Shown here piece after piece: positions 1 through 9,289 of a DNA stretch of 64,000 bases. The DNA comes from Azolla caroliniana (lineage: Eukaryota > Polypodiophyta), in NCBI GenBank assembly GCA_043228905.1, contig JBHGNT010000015.1, positions 2,294,001 through 2,358,000 on the forward strand. Reading direction: 5' to 3'. Position numbers and translations under genes: made by a program. Below the pieces are notes generated by a model that worked only from the letters and a program-made list of their open reading frames with translations, had not been told where the DNA came from and ran no database searches. Every line of letters begins with the position of its first letter. Within the stretch, counting starts at the first letter, position 1.

Positions 1-367
1 AACGACACATAGCTCGGTGATAGGGTATATGCCGACAGAGCTTATGTATGGACAGAAGCCAATTATGCCCATCGAAAGGACGATCGCCTCATGGGTAGCG
101 ATACCGTGGGAGAACGAGATGAGTCAAGAAGAGTTATTAGCGGCGCGGATAAGGCAACTTGAAAGAAGACCTGAAGATTTAGAAAAAGCGCGAAAGATGA
201 TGAAGGCAGCCCGAGTAAAGAACAAAGTTCGGTTCGACAACACGCATCGACTTCGTCCCAAGAAGATTGAAGAAGGGGATTGGGTTTTGGTTTACGACAG
301 CACCCTTGACAATCAACATAGTACAACAAGGAAGTTCGCAAGAAGATGGTTCGGGCCGTATGTGGTG
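1..367 (+). pseudogene. Ty3-1 integrase C-terminal part (left part; 5' end outside window)
   Basis: The frame is open from base 2 and encodes the end of a Ty3/gypsy integrase: the region after the catalytic core, with the motif GYMPTELMYGQKPIMPIER, then a charged stretch rich in RRPEDLEKA, then the SH3-like tail DWVLVYDSTLDNQHSTTRKFARRWFGPY. A close relative occurs at 17130-17480 in Ty3-2, which fixes identity and orientation. The frame is cut at base 368 by Copia-A and resumes at 5828 (ANDNATYHL...). The part seen has no stop codon before the insertion, so Ty3-1 may have been intact here when Copia-A landed. Everything 5' of integrase lies outside the window. Confidence 0.85.
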
Positions 368-372
368 ACAAG

Positions 373-545
373 TGTCGAATACATGTGTATAATGGACGTA
401 TTCACACTATCCCGTTTTGGCCATTTATGTAAATTATCATAAAGGGTAGTTGCCCTAAGTCGGTCACTATATATAGTGACCTTGTAACCTTTTTGTAAGG
501 TTGGGTGTTGTATTATTGCTTTATGGAATAAGAAGTATTTTTGTG

Positions 546-576
<31 letters not shown>

Positions 577-664
577 AACGACCTACAATCTGTCATACGC
601 AGGTACTCAACAGCAATCGAATGCTTCTTGATCTTCCGCATCGACACGACCTCTGTCTACAACA
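373..664 (+). repeat. Copia-A 5' LTR
   Basis: 292 bp, TG...CA ends, directly after the TSD ACAAG. A TATATATAGTGAC stretch near 469-481 may include the TATA element. A short (TC)n run lies at about 545-571. The sequence matches the 3' LTR at 5536-5827 base for base as far as I could compare. Confidence 0.96.
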
Positions 665-666
665 TC

Positions 667-678
667 TGGTATCAGAGC
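667..678 (+). other. Copia-A primer binding site (tRNA-iMet)
   Basis: TGGTATCAGAGC starts two bases after the LTR end. This is the standard initiator-methionine tRNA primer site of plant copia elements. A leader of about 650 bases with no convincing frame separates it from the gag start at 1329. Confidence 0.92.
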
Positions 679-1328
679 CTGCACAGTAGTTGGTCCTTCA
701 ATCCGCTGTCGGCCGTCGTCTCAGCATTCGGTTTCCTGCGTCATTCGAAGAAGAGAGAAGAAGAAGAAAAACGAGGCTTGCATCTCTTCGCGTTAGATCC
801 TCTTCGCTTGGGGTAAGCCAGCCGGTTGTACTCCGTTCCCTGTGATCGCAACGCTCGAGGTGAAATCCCCTTGTGCAACATTGACACGATCGTGCTCCAC
901 TCGGTTAAACGGCATCCGAAGAGGTCAACAAACGCCGCTCGTTGTAACCACTCGGTGCAGATCGGTCTCAAGACAACAACCCCAATTCGCGCTTCATCCG
1001 GTTGATCGACATTCGGGAGGATCAGTTGGATTTGTCTCTCTCGTCGCTGCAGCCACCCGAAGCAGAATCGGTCCAGATAATCGGTTTCAATAATCGGTAT
1101 TCGGCATATATATCCGAAGCGAACCGGGCTCACTCCGACTCGGCAACATTCGGGAAGACCAGTCGGTTCTGTCCCTCAAGTTACCGGAGTCAATTCGAGC
1201 AAGTTCCGAAGCCGAACCGACTCGGGTTCAAATCCGACTAGAACGATATCGGGTGAGCCAACCGGCTGCACTCCAACAAGGTTCGTAGTCAACTCCGAAC
1301 CGAGCTTCGTCAACCGAAACCGAATTTG

Positions 1329-3701
1329 ATGGCATCAACATCCGGCTCGTCAGAAATGAGTCTACGAAAGTTCGATGGATCGAACTTCAACTTCTGGAAG
1401 GAGCAAATGCAGGACTATCTCATAGTCAAGGGGCAAATCGATCCCATCGAAAATGAAGAACCTCCAGAAGGATACAAACCAATTGAGTGGCAGAAGCTGG
1501 ACAGAATCGTCCGCGCCACGATTCGGATGCACCTATCGGAATCGGTATACTTTACGGTGCAATCGTGTACGACAACATTCGAACTGTGGAAAACACTGTC
1601 GGACACTTACGAAAAGAAGGTCGCCGCAACGAAGATGTTTCTGATCCGGCGCCTCTACAACTTGCGGATGAAAGAATCCGATTCGGTTCAAGCACACCTC
1701 AATGAGTACGAAAGCATAAGCTCCCAAATCTCGTCACAGGGGACGACAATCGAGGATGAACTCAGAGCAATGATACTCATGAGCAGCCTTCCCTCATCAT
1801 GGGAAACTTTCGTCACAACCGTGTGCAACGCGTCAACCACGGCTGTTAAATACTCCGAAGTCACGAGCGCAATCCTGACCGAAGCAGCTCGGAGAAAGTC
1901 TTTCGCCAAAGACTCAACAGACGACGCTTATGTAGTACAAGGTTCGACAGACCGATCGAACATACGAGGAAGAGATTCCTCACGGCCGCCGAACAATCAG
2001 CGAAGACGGAGCCAGTCACGGGATAACCGAATCTGCAACTATTGCAAGAAACCCGGACACATCAAAGCCGACTGCCGCGCACTCAAGAACAAGAACAACA
2101 AGAAGAGTGGCCGGCATGAGGAGATCAATTACGTCAGCTTCTCAGCTGATGTGCTACCAGACGACCCGAATATACTATCAATCGAAAATCCAGTCGGATC
2201 AGAAGTTCTGCTCACGACTGAAGAATCGAGCACATGGCTCTTAGATTCGGGCGCGTCATTTCACGTGACTCCTCATCGATCCCAATTTCGGCAATATACG
2301 ATCCGTCACTCCGACTCAGTTCGGGTCGGCAACTCGCAACACTGTGACATCATTGGAATCGGCACAGTAGAGCTCAACCTTGCAGGTGGCTCTACACTTG
2401 TACTCCACAATGTCCGACATGTACCCGAGCTCTCAAGGCCATTGATCTTAGTCGGACAACTAGATGAAGACGGCATTCGTGCCGGTTTTTCTTCGGGAGG
2501 GTGGACACTCCACAGGGGGAACCTCCTGCTTGCTAGAGGACCCAAGATACACTCACTGTATCCGTTACATGTTACGCTCAGAGAGGGTAACCTGTTTTTG
2601 GTGGATATTCCTGTGTCATCACTATGGCACAGAAGATTAGGACACCTCAGCAAGGCCGGCATCACGCACCTATCTAGAGCCGGATACATCCCTAAACTCT
2701 CCTTCTCCGACCATCAATTCTGCGAGCATTGCCAGTATGGCAAACAAGCAGCCGCATCACACCCGACATCAGCACCAAGAGAAACGAGACCTCTCGATTT
2801 GGTCCACTCGGACGTCTGTGGCCCAATGCCGCATCAGTCTCTTGGCGGTGCCTCTTACTTCATCAGTTTTATTGACGATTCGACTCGAAAGGTGTGGGCT
2901 TATCCAATTCGCACCAAAGATCGTGTCTTCTCGATCTTCACCGATTGGCTCGCTATGGTGGAAAATCAAACCGACCGAAAGCTGAAATGCTTTCGGACAG
3001 ACAATGGGGGAGAGTTTAAATCCGAAGAATTCGTCAAATTCTGCCGACAACGCGGCATCCAACGTGAACTTACGGCACCACACAGTCCGGAGCAAAACGG
3101 GACTGCCGAACGCATGAATCGGACAATCCAAGAACGGACAGTTTCCATGCTCCAACACTCCGGACTGTCGGATGGCTTCTGGGCAGAGGCTCTACTCACA
3201 GCAGTACACATAATCAATATGTCGCCAAGTAGACCTCTAGGACTTCAAATTCCTCAGGAACTATGGATCGGCAGTAAGCCGAATTACGACAAGCTGAGGA
3301 TCTTCGGATGCGAGGCGTACGCCCTCATTCCGAAAGATGATCACCGAAAACTTGCACCTCGGTCCAGGAAATGCATTTTCCTCGGATATGGATCCGACGG
3401 CGAAATGGGATACCGACTCTGGGACCCCGAACGCAGACAAATCGTTCGAAGTTCGGACGTTGTGTTCAACGAGTCGGCTATGAATCCATCAGTCGAAAAA
3501 CCGATCGAAGTCCGAAGGGTAACATTTTCCGATGTGCCGACCCTTCAAGAAGGCCCCGCTCTCAACACACGGTCAGCTTCACGGGTAGCTGAACCTTACA
3601 CTACCGACTCGGACAACCCCGACTCGGCACAACAGAACAATCCGCTTTCGGACCATCCGACCTCGATACCCGATGCGACCAGTCCAATCATACCTCGATG
3701 A
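1329..3701 (+). CDS. Copia-A gag-protease-integrase part of the polyprotein
   Basis: The ATG at 1329 (MASTSGSSEMSL) is the natural start; the codon before it is TTG. Residues 1-230 are a UBN2-type copia gag (KFDGSNFNFWKEQM...). A CCHC knuckle (CNYCKKPGHIKADC) lies near residue 235 and the protease (WLLDSGASFHVTP) near 305. The pre-integrase domain (LWHRRLGHLSKAGI) with CEHCQYGKQ follows near 435-465. The integrase DDE residues sit in DLVHSDVCGPM, FRTDNGGEF and SPEQNGTAERMNRT. The frame ends at a TGA at 3699-3701, immediately before the RT region, which continues in the same frame. The stop follows a CGA codon and is probably a CGA-to-TGA change rather than the true end. Confidence 0.93.
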   Translation: MASTSGSSEMSLRKFDGSNFNFWKEQMQDYLIVKGQIDPIENEEPPEGYKPIEWQKLDRIVRATIRMHLSESVYFTVQSCTTTFELWKTLSDTYEKKVAATKMFLIRRLYNLRMKESDSVQAHLNEYESISSQISSQGTTIEDELRAMILMSSLPSSWETFVTTVCNASTTAVKYSEVTSAILTEAARRKSFAKDSTDDAYVVQGSTDRSNIRGRDSSRPPNNQRRRSQSRDNRICNYCKKPGHIKADCRALKNKNNKKSGRHEEINYVSFSADVLPDDPNILSIENPVGSEVLLTTEESSTWLLDSGASFHVTPHRSQFRQYTIRHSDSVRVGNSQHCDIIGIGTVELNLAGGSTLVLHNVRHVPELSRPLILVGQLDEDGIRAGFSSGGWTLHRGNLLLARGPKIHSLYPLHVTLREGNLFLVDIPVSSLWHRRLGHLSKAGITHLSRAGYIPKLSFSDHQFCEHCQYGKQAAASHPTSAPRETRPLDLVHSDVCGPMPHQSLGGASYFISFIDDSTRKVWAYPIRTKDRVFSIFTDWLAMVENQTDRKLKCFRTDNGGEFKSEEFVKFCRQRGIQRELTAPHSPEQNGTAERMNRTIQERTVSMLQHSGLSDGFWAEALLTAVHIINMSPSRPLGLQIPQELWIGSKPNYDKLRIFGCEAYALIPKDDHRKLAPRSRKCIFLGYGSDGEMGYRLWDPERRQIVRSSDVVFNESAMNPSVEKPIEVRRVTFSDVPTLQEGPALNTRSASRVAEPYTTDSDNPDSAQQNNPLSDHPTSIPDATSPIIPR

Positions 3702-4619
3702 TCCGAGAGACTGTCGCAACCTCCGGAGAGGTACTCTCCTGGAATTTTCTTCACCGACGCCGGCGAACCGACGTCTTACGAAGAAGCATCGACATCTGTC
3801 GATTCCGCCACCTGGCATCTGGCGATGGAGTCGGAAATGCACTCCATTCGGGCAAACAAGACTTGGGATCTGGTCGAATTACCTAGGAACCGACGTGCTC
3901 TTCCTTGCAAGTGGGTTTATCGACTAAAAGAGACGTCTGATTCGACCACCCCAAAGTACAAGGCCAGATTAGTTGCGAAGGGCTTCCGACAAGAATATGG
4001 CGTCGACTTCGACGAGATTTTTTCACCAGTGGTGAAAATGACAACCCTTCGTTTTCTACTCGGCGTAGTGGCAGCCGACAACCTGGAGCTGATTCAGCTA
4101 GATGTCAAAACAGCATTCCTCCATGGTGATCTTGAAGAGGAAATTTATATGGAGCAGCCAAAAGGCTTCGTTGCTACTGGCCAAGAACATCTAGTCTGCC
4201 GACTCAGGAAGAGTCTATACGGCCTCAAACAGGCACCACGACAATGGTACAAGAAGTTCGACGACTTCATCCAATCGATCGGCTTCTCAAAAAGCGATGA
4301 GGACCATTGTCTCTTCACCAACACAGCTCAAGATGGATCACCCATCTTCCTCATCATTTACGTGGACGACATGCTAATTTCTGGACGCCACGCGGGCGAA
4401 CTTGCCGATCTCGTTCGGCAACTGCGGTTGAAGTTTGCCATGAAGGACCTCGGTCCGGCACGACACATCCTTGGCATGAAAATTAGTCGGCATCGCGATA
4501 AACGACATCTTTTTTTGTCTCAGACCGACTATATCGGACGTGTCTTGGAACGCTTCAACATGCAATCAGCCAAATCTGCTTCAACCCCGCTCCCCATGAA
4601 TCTTCGGCTCTCTCAGTGA
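3702..4619 (+). pseudogene. Copia-A reverse transcriptase part
   Basis: This is in frame with the gag-integrase part, downstream of its TGA. It reads through a canonical copia RT start (EPTSYEEA...WHLAMESEMHSI, NKTWDLVELP), then QLDVKTAFLHGDLEEEIYM, SLYGLKQAPRQWYKKFD and the catalytic IYVDDMLISG near 4360. A second in-frame TGA at 4617-4619 cuts the chain between RT and RNase H. After it the frame continues directly into YAPAVGSLMYLM. There are no frameshifts, so the whole polyprotein is one frame broken only by two TGA codons. No start codon is expected here because the product is made as part of the polyprotein. Confidence 0.92.
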
Positions 4620-5342
4620 GACTGCCCGACATCCGGTCCGGAGGGGGAAGATATGAAGTCGGTACCGTATGCACCGGCAGTCGGCTCCCTTATGTACCTG
4701 ATGGTCGCGACACGGCCTGATATTTCTCACGCCGTAGGAGTCGTTAGCAGATTTATGCACAATCCTGGCCGATCGCATTGGAACGCAGTCAAGCATGTGT
4801 TCAGATATCTGGCTGGCACAAAAGACCACGGCATTCTCTTCGGTCCGAACCGAACCTCAGGCGTAGTCGGTTACACCGACTCGGACTTCGCCGGCTGTAT
4901 AGACAGTCGGAAATCTACAACCGGATACTGCTTCAAATTCGGCAATGGAGCAATCTCGTGGAAGTCGAAACTTCAGGAGTGCACATCGACCTCAACGACC
5001 GAAGCAGAATATGTAGCTGCGTCCGACGCAACAAAAGAAGCTTTGTGGCTCAATCGGCTGGCGCACACGTTTCGACAAGTCGACCATGACTCGGCTCCAG
5101 TTGTCTACAGCGACAGTCAAGGTGCTGTTGCCTTGTCGAGAAATCCGGTTCACCACAACGCCTCCAAACATATCGACGTTCGATATCACCTCGTTCGGGA
5201 CTGCGTCATTTCAGGGAAAATCGGTCTAGAGAAAATATCCACAACCGACAATGTCGCAGATGGAATGACCAAATGTCTTTCGGCAGACTGTTTTCGGTCT
5301 CTTCGGCATCAGATGGGCGTAATGACAAACCAGTCCGGTTAG
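4620..5342 (+). pseudogene. Copia-A RNase H part
   Basis: Same frame as RT, after the TGA at 4617-4619. It carries the RT-RNase H connection (YAPAVGSLMYLMVATRPD), then the copia RNase H motifs GYTDSDFAGCIDSRKSTTGY, TEAEYVAASDATKEALWL, VYSDSQGAVAL and ASKHIDVRYHLVRD, which hold the acidic and His catalytic residues. The natural end is the TAG at 5340-5342. A purine-rich tract (ACGGGGGAG, about 5527-5535) follows at the edge of the 3' LTR and serves as the polypurine tract. Confidence 0.92.
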
Positions 5343-5535
5343 AGCCGGACACAGAGCAGGATGGTTCCCGACAACCGACATCAGTTCCTTAATGATCGGC
5401 TTCAACTGTTCCGACCCGACCAGTTCGGTCTTCTGCCTTCGGACCCTGCCGACTCGAACAAAGCTGATATGTCCGAGAACCTAAGTCTATACCTGTAATC
5501 TTAGATAACCCATGTATACGCCCATTACGGGGGAG

Positions 5536-5708
5536 TGTCGAATACATGTGTATAATGGACGTATTCACACTATCCCGTTTTGGCCATTTATGTAAATTAT
5601 CATAAAGGGTAGTTGCCCTAAGTCGGTCACTATATATAGTGACCTTGTAACCTTTTTGTAAGGTTGGGTGTTGTATTATTGCTTTATGGAATAAGAAGTA
5701 TTTTTGTG

Positions 5709-5739
<31 letters not shown>

Positions 5740-5827
5740 AACGACCTACAATCTGTCATACGCAGGTACTCAACAGCAATCGAATGCTTCTTGATCTTCC
5801 GCATCGACACGACCTCTGTCTACAACA
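5536..5827 (+). repeat. Copia-A 3' LTR
   Basis: 292 bp, the same length and, by eye, the same sequence as the 5' LTR. It is preceded by a polypurine tract and followed by the second copy of the TSD ACAAG (5828-5832), after which the Ty3-1 integrase frame resumes. Confidence 0.96.
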
Positions 5828-6014
5828 ACAAGTGCCAACGATAATGCCACATACCACCTTGCGGAACTAGACGGATCAAGGTTGGCCGTACCCATTGCGG
5901 GAAAAAGAGTAAAGCTTTTCAAGAAAAGACAAGACAAGGATCCTGACCTCGATTACCTCGACGATGAACATAATAGGCCATATGAAAATGAAGACATGGA
6001 GGAATCTAATTGAT
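5828..6014 (+). pseudogene. Ty3-1 integrase, last part after the Copia-A insertion
   Basis: Removing Copia-A and one ACAAG restores the frame from base 367 into ANDNATYHLAELDGSRLAVPIAGKRVK, ending EDMEESN and TGA at 6012-6014. The same ending (ANDNATYHLVELDGLRLAIPITGKRVK) is found at 17485-17664 in Ty3-2. The 3' untranslated stretch 6015-6085 ends in a purine-rich tract (GGTTTGGTGGGGGTGGA), which marks the polypurine tract. Confidence 0.88.
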
Positions 6015-6085
6015 CATCGTAGCCGAAATCTCACTTCTTCTCTTCTTGGCACGTACCGGAGGACGTGCGGTTTGGTGGGGGTGGA

Positions 6086-7106
6086 TGTCGTGAAGATTTT
6101 CGGCAATAGTGTGAAAATCCCATAAAACGTACAAAATCGAGTATGAATCATGTAATACAATAATTGTGAAGATAACATTTTTAATATCTAAGTACAAAAT
6201 GATGGAGGTTTCGAATGCACTTTATTACACGAGAAATGGACAACTAAATGTCAAGATATGAGGGTATAAAGTTTGTGAAAAGAAAAGAGAAAATTGTGAG
6301 ATATCCCACATAGGCACGACAAATACGGCTCTCATCATATATAAGCTGGAGCAAAAGATATTATCTTTGTGTCTATGTGTGGAGCATAGAGAGTTCAAGG
6401 TAACTTGAACTTAGAGTGGAGGTGGCTAGCTACTCGAAAAGGGTTTTGGCCAACCAAAACCGGACCGGCGATGGAGCCGGTGATCCGACGGCATCCGACC
6501 GGTATCCGGCGGCGGCATGCGGCACCGGTATCCGGCGTCGGCGTCGGTATCCGGCGTCGGCATCCGGCGACGGTATCCGGCGAACCGGCGACTAGATAAA
6601 ATAAATATATAAAAGTATATACATATTTACATATACAAGGAGGGCAAGTATGGGTTCGAACCTTGCACCTCCAAGTTAGGAGTCAAATGGCTTACCATTA
6701 AGCCATAGTATTTAGTTAAAATTATATTTCTATCATTGTACTTTTACATGTAAATTCTCATCCATGAGTGCTAAAATGAGTGACATGGTTAGCATGCACC
6801 ACATGTAATACTTAAGCGCCAAATGGCAAACATGCAATTTATGCATGTCTTGTACCCTCACATGCATCATATGCATGAGAGCATCTATAAAAGAGGGAAG
6901 GGGGAGGAGAAAAACACGGTTTTTTTTTATGAAAATTAAGAACAAGAAATTCGTTATCAAATCAATTGTGTAATCTCATCTTCTCTCTTTCCCAATCTAT
7001 CTTAAGTGCTTTCTCGCCAAAGCTTGTATCGACTCTAAATCCTTCTGGTCCAGAACCCCGGCGGTTCCGCCTCACGATCCGCGCGTAGTGACGGATCTTC
7101 ACGACA
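6086..7106 (+). repeat. Ty3-1 3' LTR
   Basis: Begins TGTCGTGAAGATTTTCGGC after the polypurine tract and ends CGGATCTTCACGACA: the two ends are a 12-bp perfect inverted repeat. 1021 bp. Inside are a CCGGCGTCGG-type minisatellite (about 6466-6595) and an antisense tRNA-like A-box/B-box pair (about 6651-6704). The GGTTCCGCCTCACGATCCGC block near the end is shared with every related LTR in the window. The 5' LTR is outside the window, so the TSD (expected ACCC at 7107) cannot be checked. Confidence 0.88.
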
Positions 7107-7594
7107 ACCCTTCACACATTATACTACACATGTTGCACCTAACTACAAAACCATATTCTTTGCGAAACGGGGAAATCGTACACATCCATACATGTTAGAG
7201 CCCATACCGTTATCTACCATTCGAACCATTGCTTCCATGCGACTTAGCTCACATGCATTGCGATGTGAAACAGGGCGTTGGGGTACAAGTGATGAGAGTG
7301 GTCGACTATGCACACTTTGCCCTAAACAAGTTCGCGAGTCTGAGTATCACACTTTGATACAATGCTCTGCCTTTCATCATATTTGACCATGCTTTCCACA
7401 TCTCTTTGATCGAGCCCAATCTTTGCATGAATTCCTCTCACAACCACAATGTGCACTCTTAATTGCAACATTCATTGGTAAAGTTCTTGAACATCGAGAG
7501 TCACTACTCACTTTCACACGTATCACGTGAAATGTAATATTTTTGGTCTCATAGGTCATATTTGACCTCCGAAGATGATAATATAATCTATCTA

Positions 7595-7633
<39 letters not shown>
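7107..7633 (+). mobile_element. LINE-1: 3' end fragment of a non-LTR retrotransposon
   Basis: The translation includes YMLEPIPLSTIRTIASMRLSSHALRCETGRW, RLCTLCPKQVRESEYHTLIQCSAFHH and SLHEFLSQPQCA, a Cys/His domain like the one that follows LINE reverse transcriptase (H-L-E-G-R-W ... C-x2-C ... E-x-H ... C). A stop breaks the frame near 7384. After the frame ends (cacgtatcacgtga), a short 3' tail ends in ATAATATAATC, then TATC/TC simple repeat (about 7590-7633). The same fragment occurs reverse-complemented at 25317-25848 with the same tail. A microsatellite tail instead of poly(A) suits the RTE clade, but the clade is not certain. Confidence 0.7.
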
Positions 7634-7636
<3 letters not shown>

Positions 7637-8727
7637 CTTCTGCTAAGCTTTGTACAACAGTTACACCAATAACTCTATATAGAATAATGACTACACAATG
7701 ATACACACGCTCAAGAGTTTGCCCTAGGTCATATTTATACTAATATGACTTTCGGGCTATTTACAAATATAGCCCCAGTGGGCACTCTGGAACATATTTA
7801 CATATATGTCCCTTCATCCGGTGAGAGGTTCTCACCGGGCCTACATCATCCGGTTCTCACTGTTAGGAAACAAGTCCCTCCGGATGGGAAGTGAGAAGAA
7901 CAGTGTTGATGAGCAAACCGGATGTAGAGTGCCCGGCTACGGAAGACCCGGTGAGAACTGAATGAAGAGTACACGGCTACGGAAGACCCGGTGAGAACCG
8001 GATGAAGAGTACCCGACAACGGAAGACCCAGTGAGAACCGAATGTGGAGTACCCGGCTACGGAAGACCCGGTGAGAACCGGATGTGGAGTACCCGGCTAC
8101 GAAAGACCCGGTGAGAACTAGATGAGGAGTACCTGGCAAGCGCCGGATGATGCAGGCCCAATGAGGAGTGCTCACCGGATGAAGGGACATATTCGTAAAT
8201 ATGTTTCTGAGAGTCCATCGTGGCTATATTTGTAAATAGCCGAAAAGTCATTTTAGTATAAATATGACTTAGGGCAAACTTAATAGAAGTTGTTGTCATT
8301 CTTGTTGGTCCAAGATTAGAGCGTAATAGTGTATAGAGAGAGAGAGAGAGAAAGAGACAGAGTTCGTATCTCTGTTGTAACCGCCGCTTGTGGCGAAGAC
8401 AGTGAACAAGAGGTTGTTGCCTCTGTGTTCATCTATTGTATATTGTTACATAGTGATAGTTAGCAGTCAGTGGACTGCCGTGGTTTTTCCCGTGTTTGGG
8501 TTTTCCACATAAACATCCTATGTACTCCTCTCTACATTGTGTCGTGCGTTCACTATCTGTTTTCTGTGTTTTATCCTAGGCTTGGTTGTGGCCGAGCGTT
8601 GTTCATCGGAGTGTGAAGTTCCTATCACTCACTGGGTCTTCCTTGCCGGGTACTCATCATCCGGTTCTCACCAGGTCTTCTGTTGCCGAGTACTCATATC
8701 CCATCCGGAGGGACCAAGATCCTAACA
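7634..8727 (-). repeat. Copia-B 3' LTR (minus strand), split by a solo LTR and truncated
   Basis: Read on the minus strand it starts at 8727 with TGTTAGGATCTTGG, right after the purine tract (about 8728-8742, minus) of Copia-B. It is interrupted by a plus-strand solo LTR (7861-8627) and continues from 7855 down to about 7634, where it stops in its own GA run and meets the TC tail of LINE-1. The R-U5 end is therefore missing. U3 carries several copies of a GACCCGGTGAGAACCGGATG-type repeat. Confidence 0.85.
7861..8627 (+). mobile_element. Solo copia LTR (TGTTAGGAAAC family), plus strand
   Basis: 767 bp, TGTTAGG...CCTATCA, flanked by a perfect 5-bp duplication CTCAC (7856-7860 and 8628-8632). 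The flanks join into the minus-strand Copia-B LTR. U3 has tandem copies of a roughly 30-bp unit around ACCCGGTGAGAACCGGATG (about 7915-8130). A GA run lies at about 8336-8352. It is the same family as the solo LTR at 36096-36901, which shares the same first 40 or so bases. Confidence 0.93.
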
Positions 8728-8742
8728 AACTCCCCCTTCACT

Positions 8743-9285
8743 CCGGCATGGGATTCCTCATCAATCCGATCCTCTTCCTACATGCATCCAGCTTGTCTGG
8801 TGTCAGCACTTTGGTCAGCATATCCGACCCGTTCTCCTCTGTGGATCTTCGTCAGTACGAACTCTCGATCTTCCACTTCCTCCTGAATCCAATGGTACCT
8901 CCGCTGGATGTGCTTCGTCTTGGAATGATACGCCGCGTTCTTCGCAAGGTGGATGGCACTTTGACTGTCACAATAGAGCCGGTATTCCTCCAGTCGGATC
9001 CCTAACTCTTCGATGAATTCCTTCATCCATAGTATTTCCTTGCCGGCTTCCACAGCTGCCATGTACTCTACCTCTGTGGTTGACAACGCAACCATCTTCT
9101 ATAGCCTCAACTGCCATGAAACAGCTCCCCCTGCATATGTCATAACATATCCCGATGTTGACGGCTGGTATCCGCATCAGCCGACATATCTGAATTGGTG
9201 AAACCGTCAAGTTGGGGTTTACCGGAGCCTAATTGGAGGCACATACTTGAGGTGCCTTTCAAGTACTGGAGTATCCATTTTACCG
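8743..9285 (-). pseudogene. Copia-B RNase H part
   Basis: On the minus strand the frame 9095-8778 reads VALSTTEVEYMAAVEAGKEILWM, then LYCDSQSAIHLAKNAAYHSKTKHIQRRYHWIQ, the second half of a copia RNase H. The first half (9285-9100) is shifted or stopped but recognisable (WILQYLKGT, GFTNSDMSADAD). A purine tract and the 3' LTR follow at 8742-8728. Several frameshifts and stops mean no product. Confidence 0.85.
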
Positions 9286-9289
9286 CATT

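Larger units (their letters stand above)
373..5827 (+). mobile_element. Copia-A: young full-length Ty1/copia element
   Basis: Two 292-bp LTRs (373-664 and 5536-5827) begin TGTCGAATAC and end TCTACAACA. I found no difference between them when reading side by side. The 5-bp target duplication ACAAG is perfect (368-372 and 5828-5832). Internal parts are a tRNA-iMet primer site, one gag-protease-integrase-RT-RNase H frame (copia order, integrase before RT) and a purine-rich tract next to the 3' LTR. Two in-frame TGA codons (3699-3701 and 4617-4619) make this copy defective despite its youth. It lies in the integrase of Ty3-1. Copia-J (39967-48228, minus) is an older member of the same family. Confidence 0.96.

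Noticed and set aside
501-816. Small ORFs with poly-Ser/Leu near the start (also 5664-5870)
   Set aside because: They are the TC run and R-U5 part of the Copia-A LTRs.
3699-4619. Programmed stop readthrough in Copia-A
   Set aside because: The two TGA codons fall at different domain borders without a shared context or downstream structure, and Copia-J gives no support; nonsense mutation is simpler.
6651-6704. tRNA gene suggested by a GGTTCGAACC B-box-like motif
   Set aside because: No acceptor or anticodon stem can be built, and the same motif sits in the same place in other LTRs; kept only as a tRNA-like motif.
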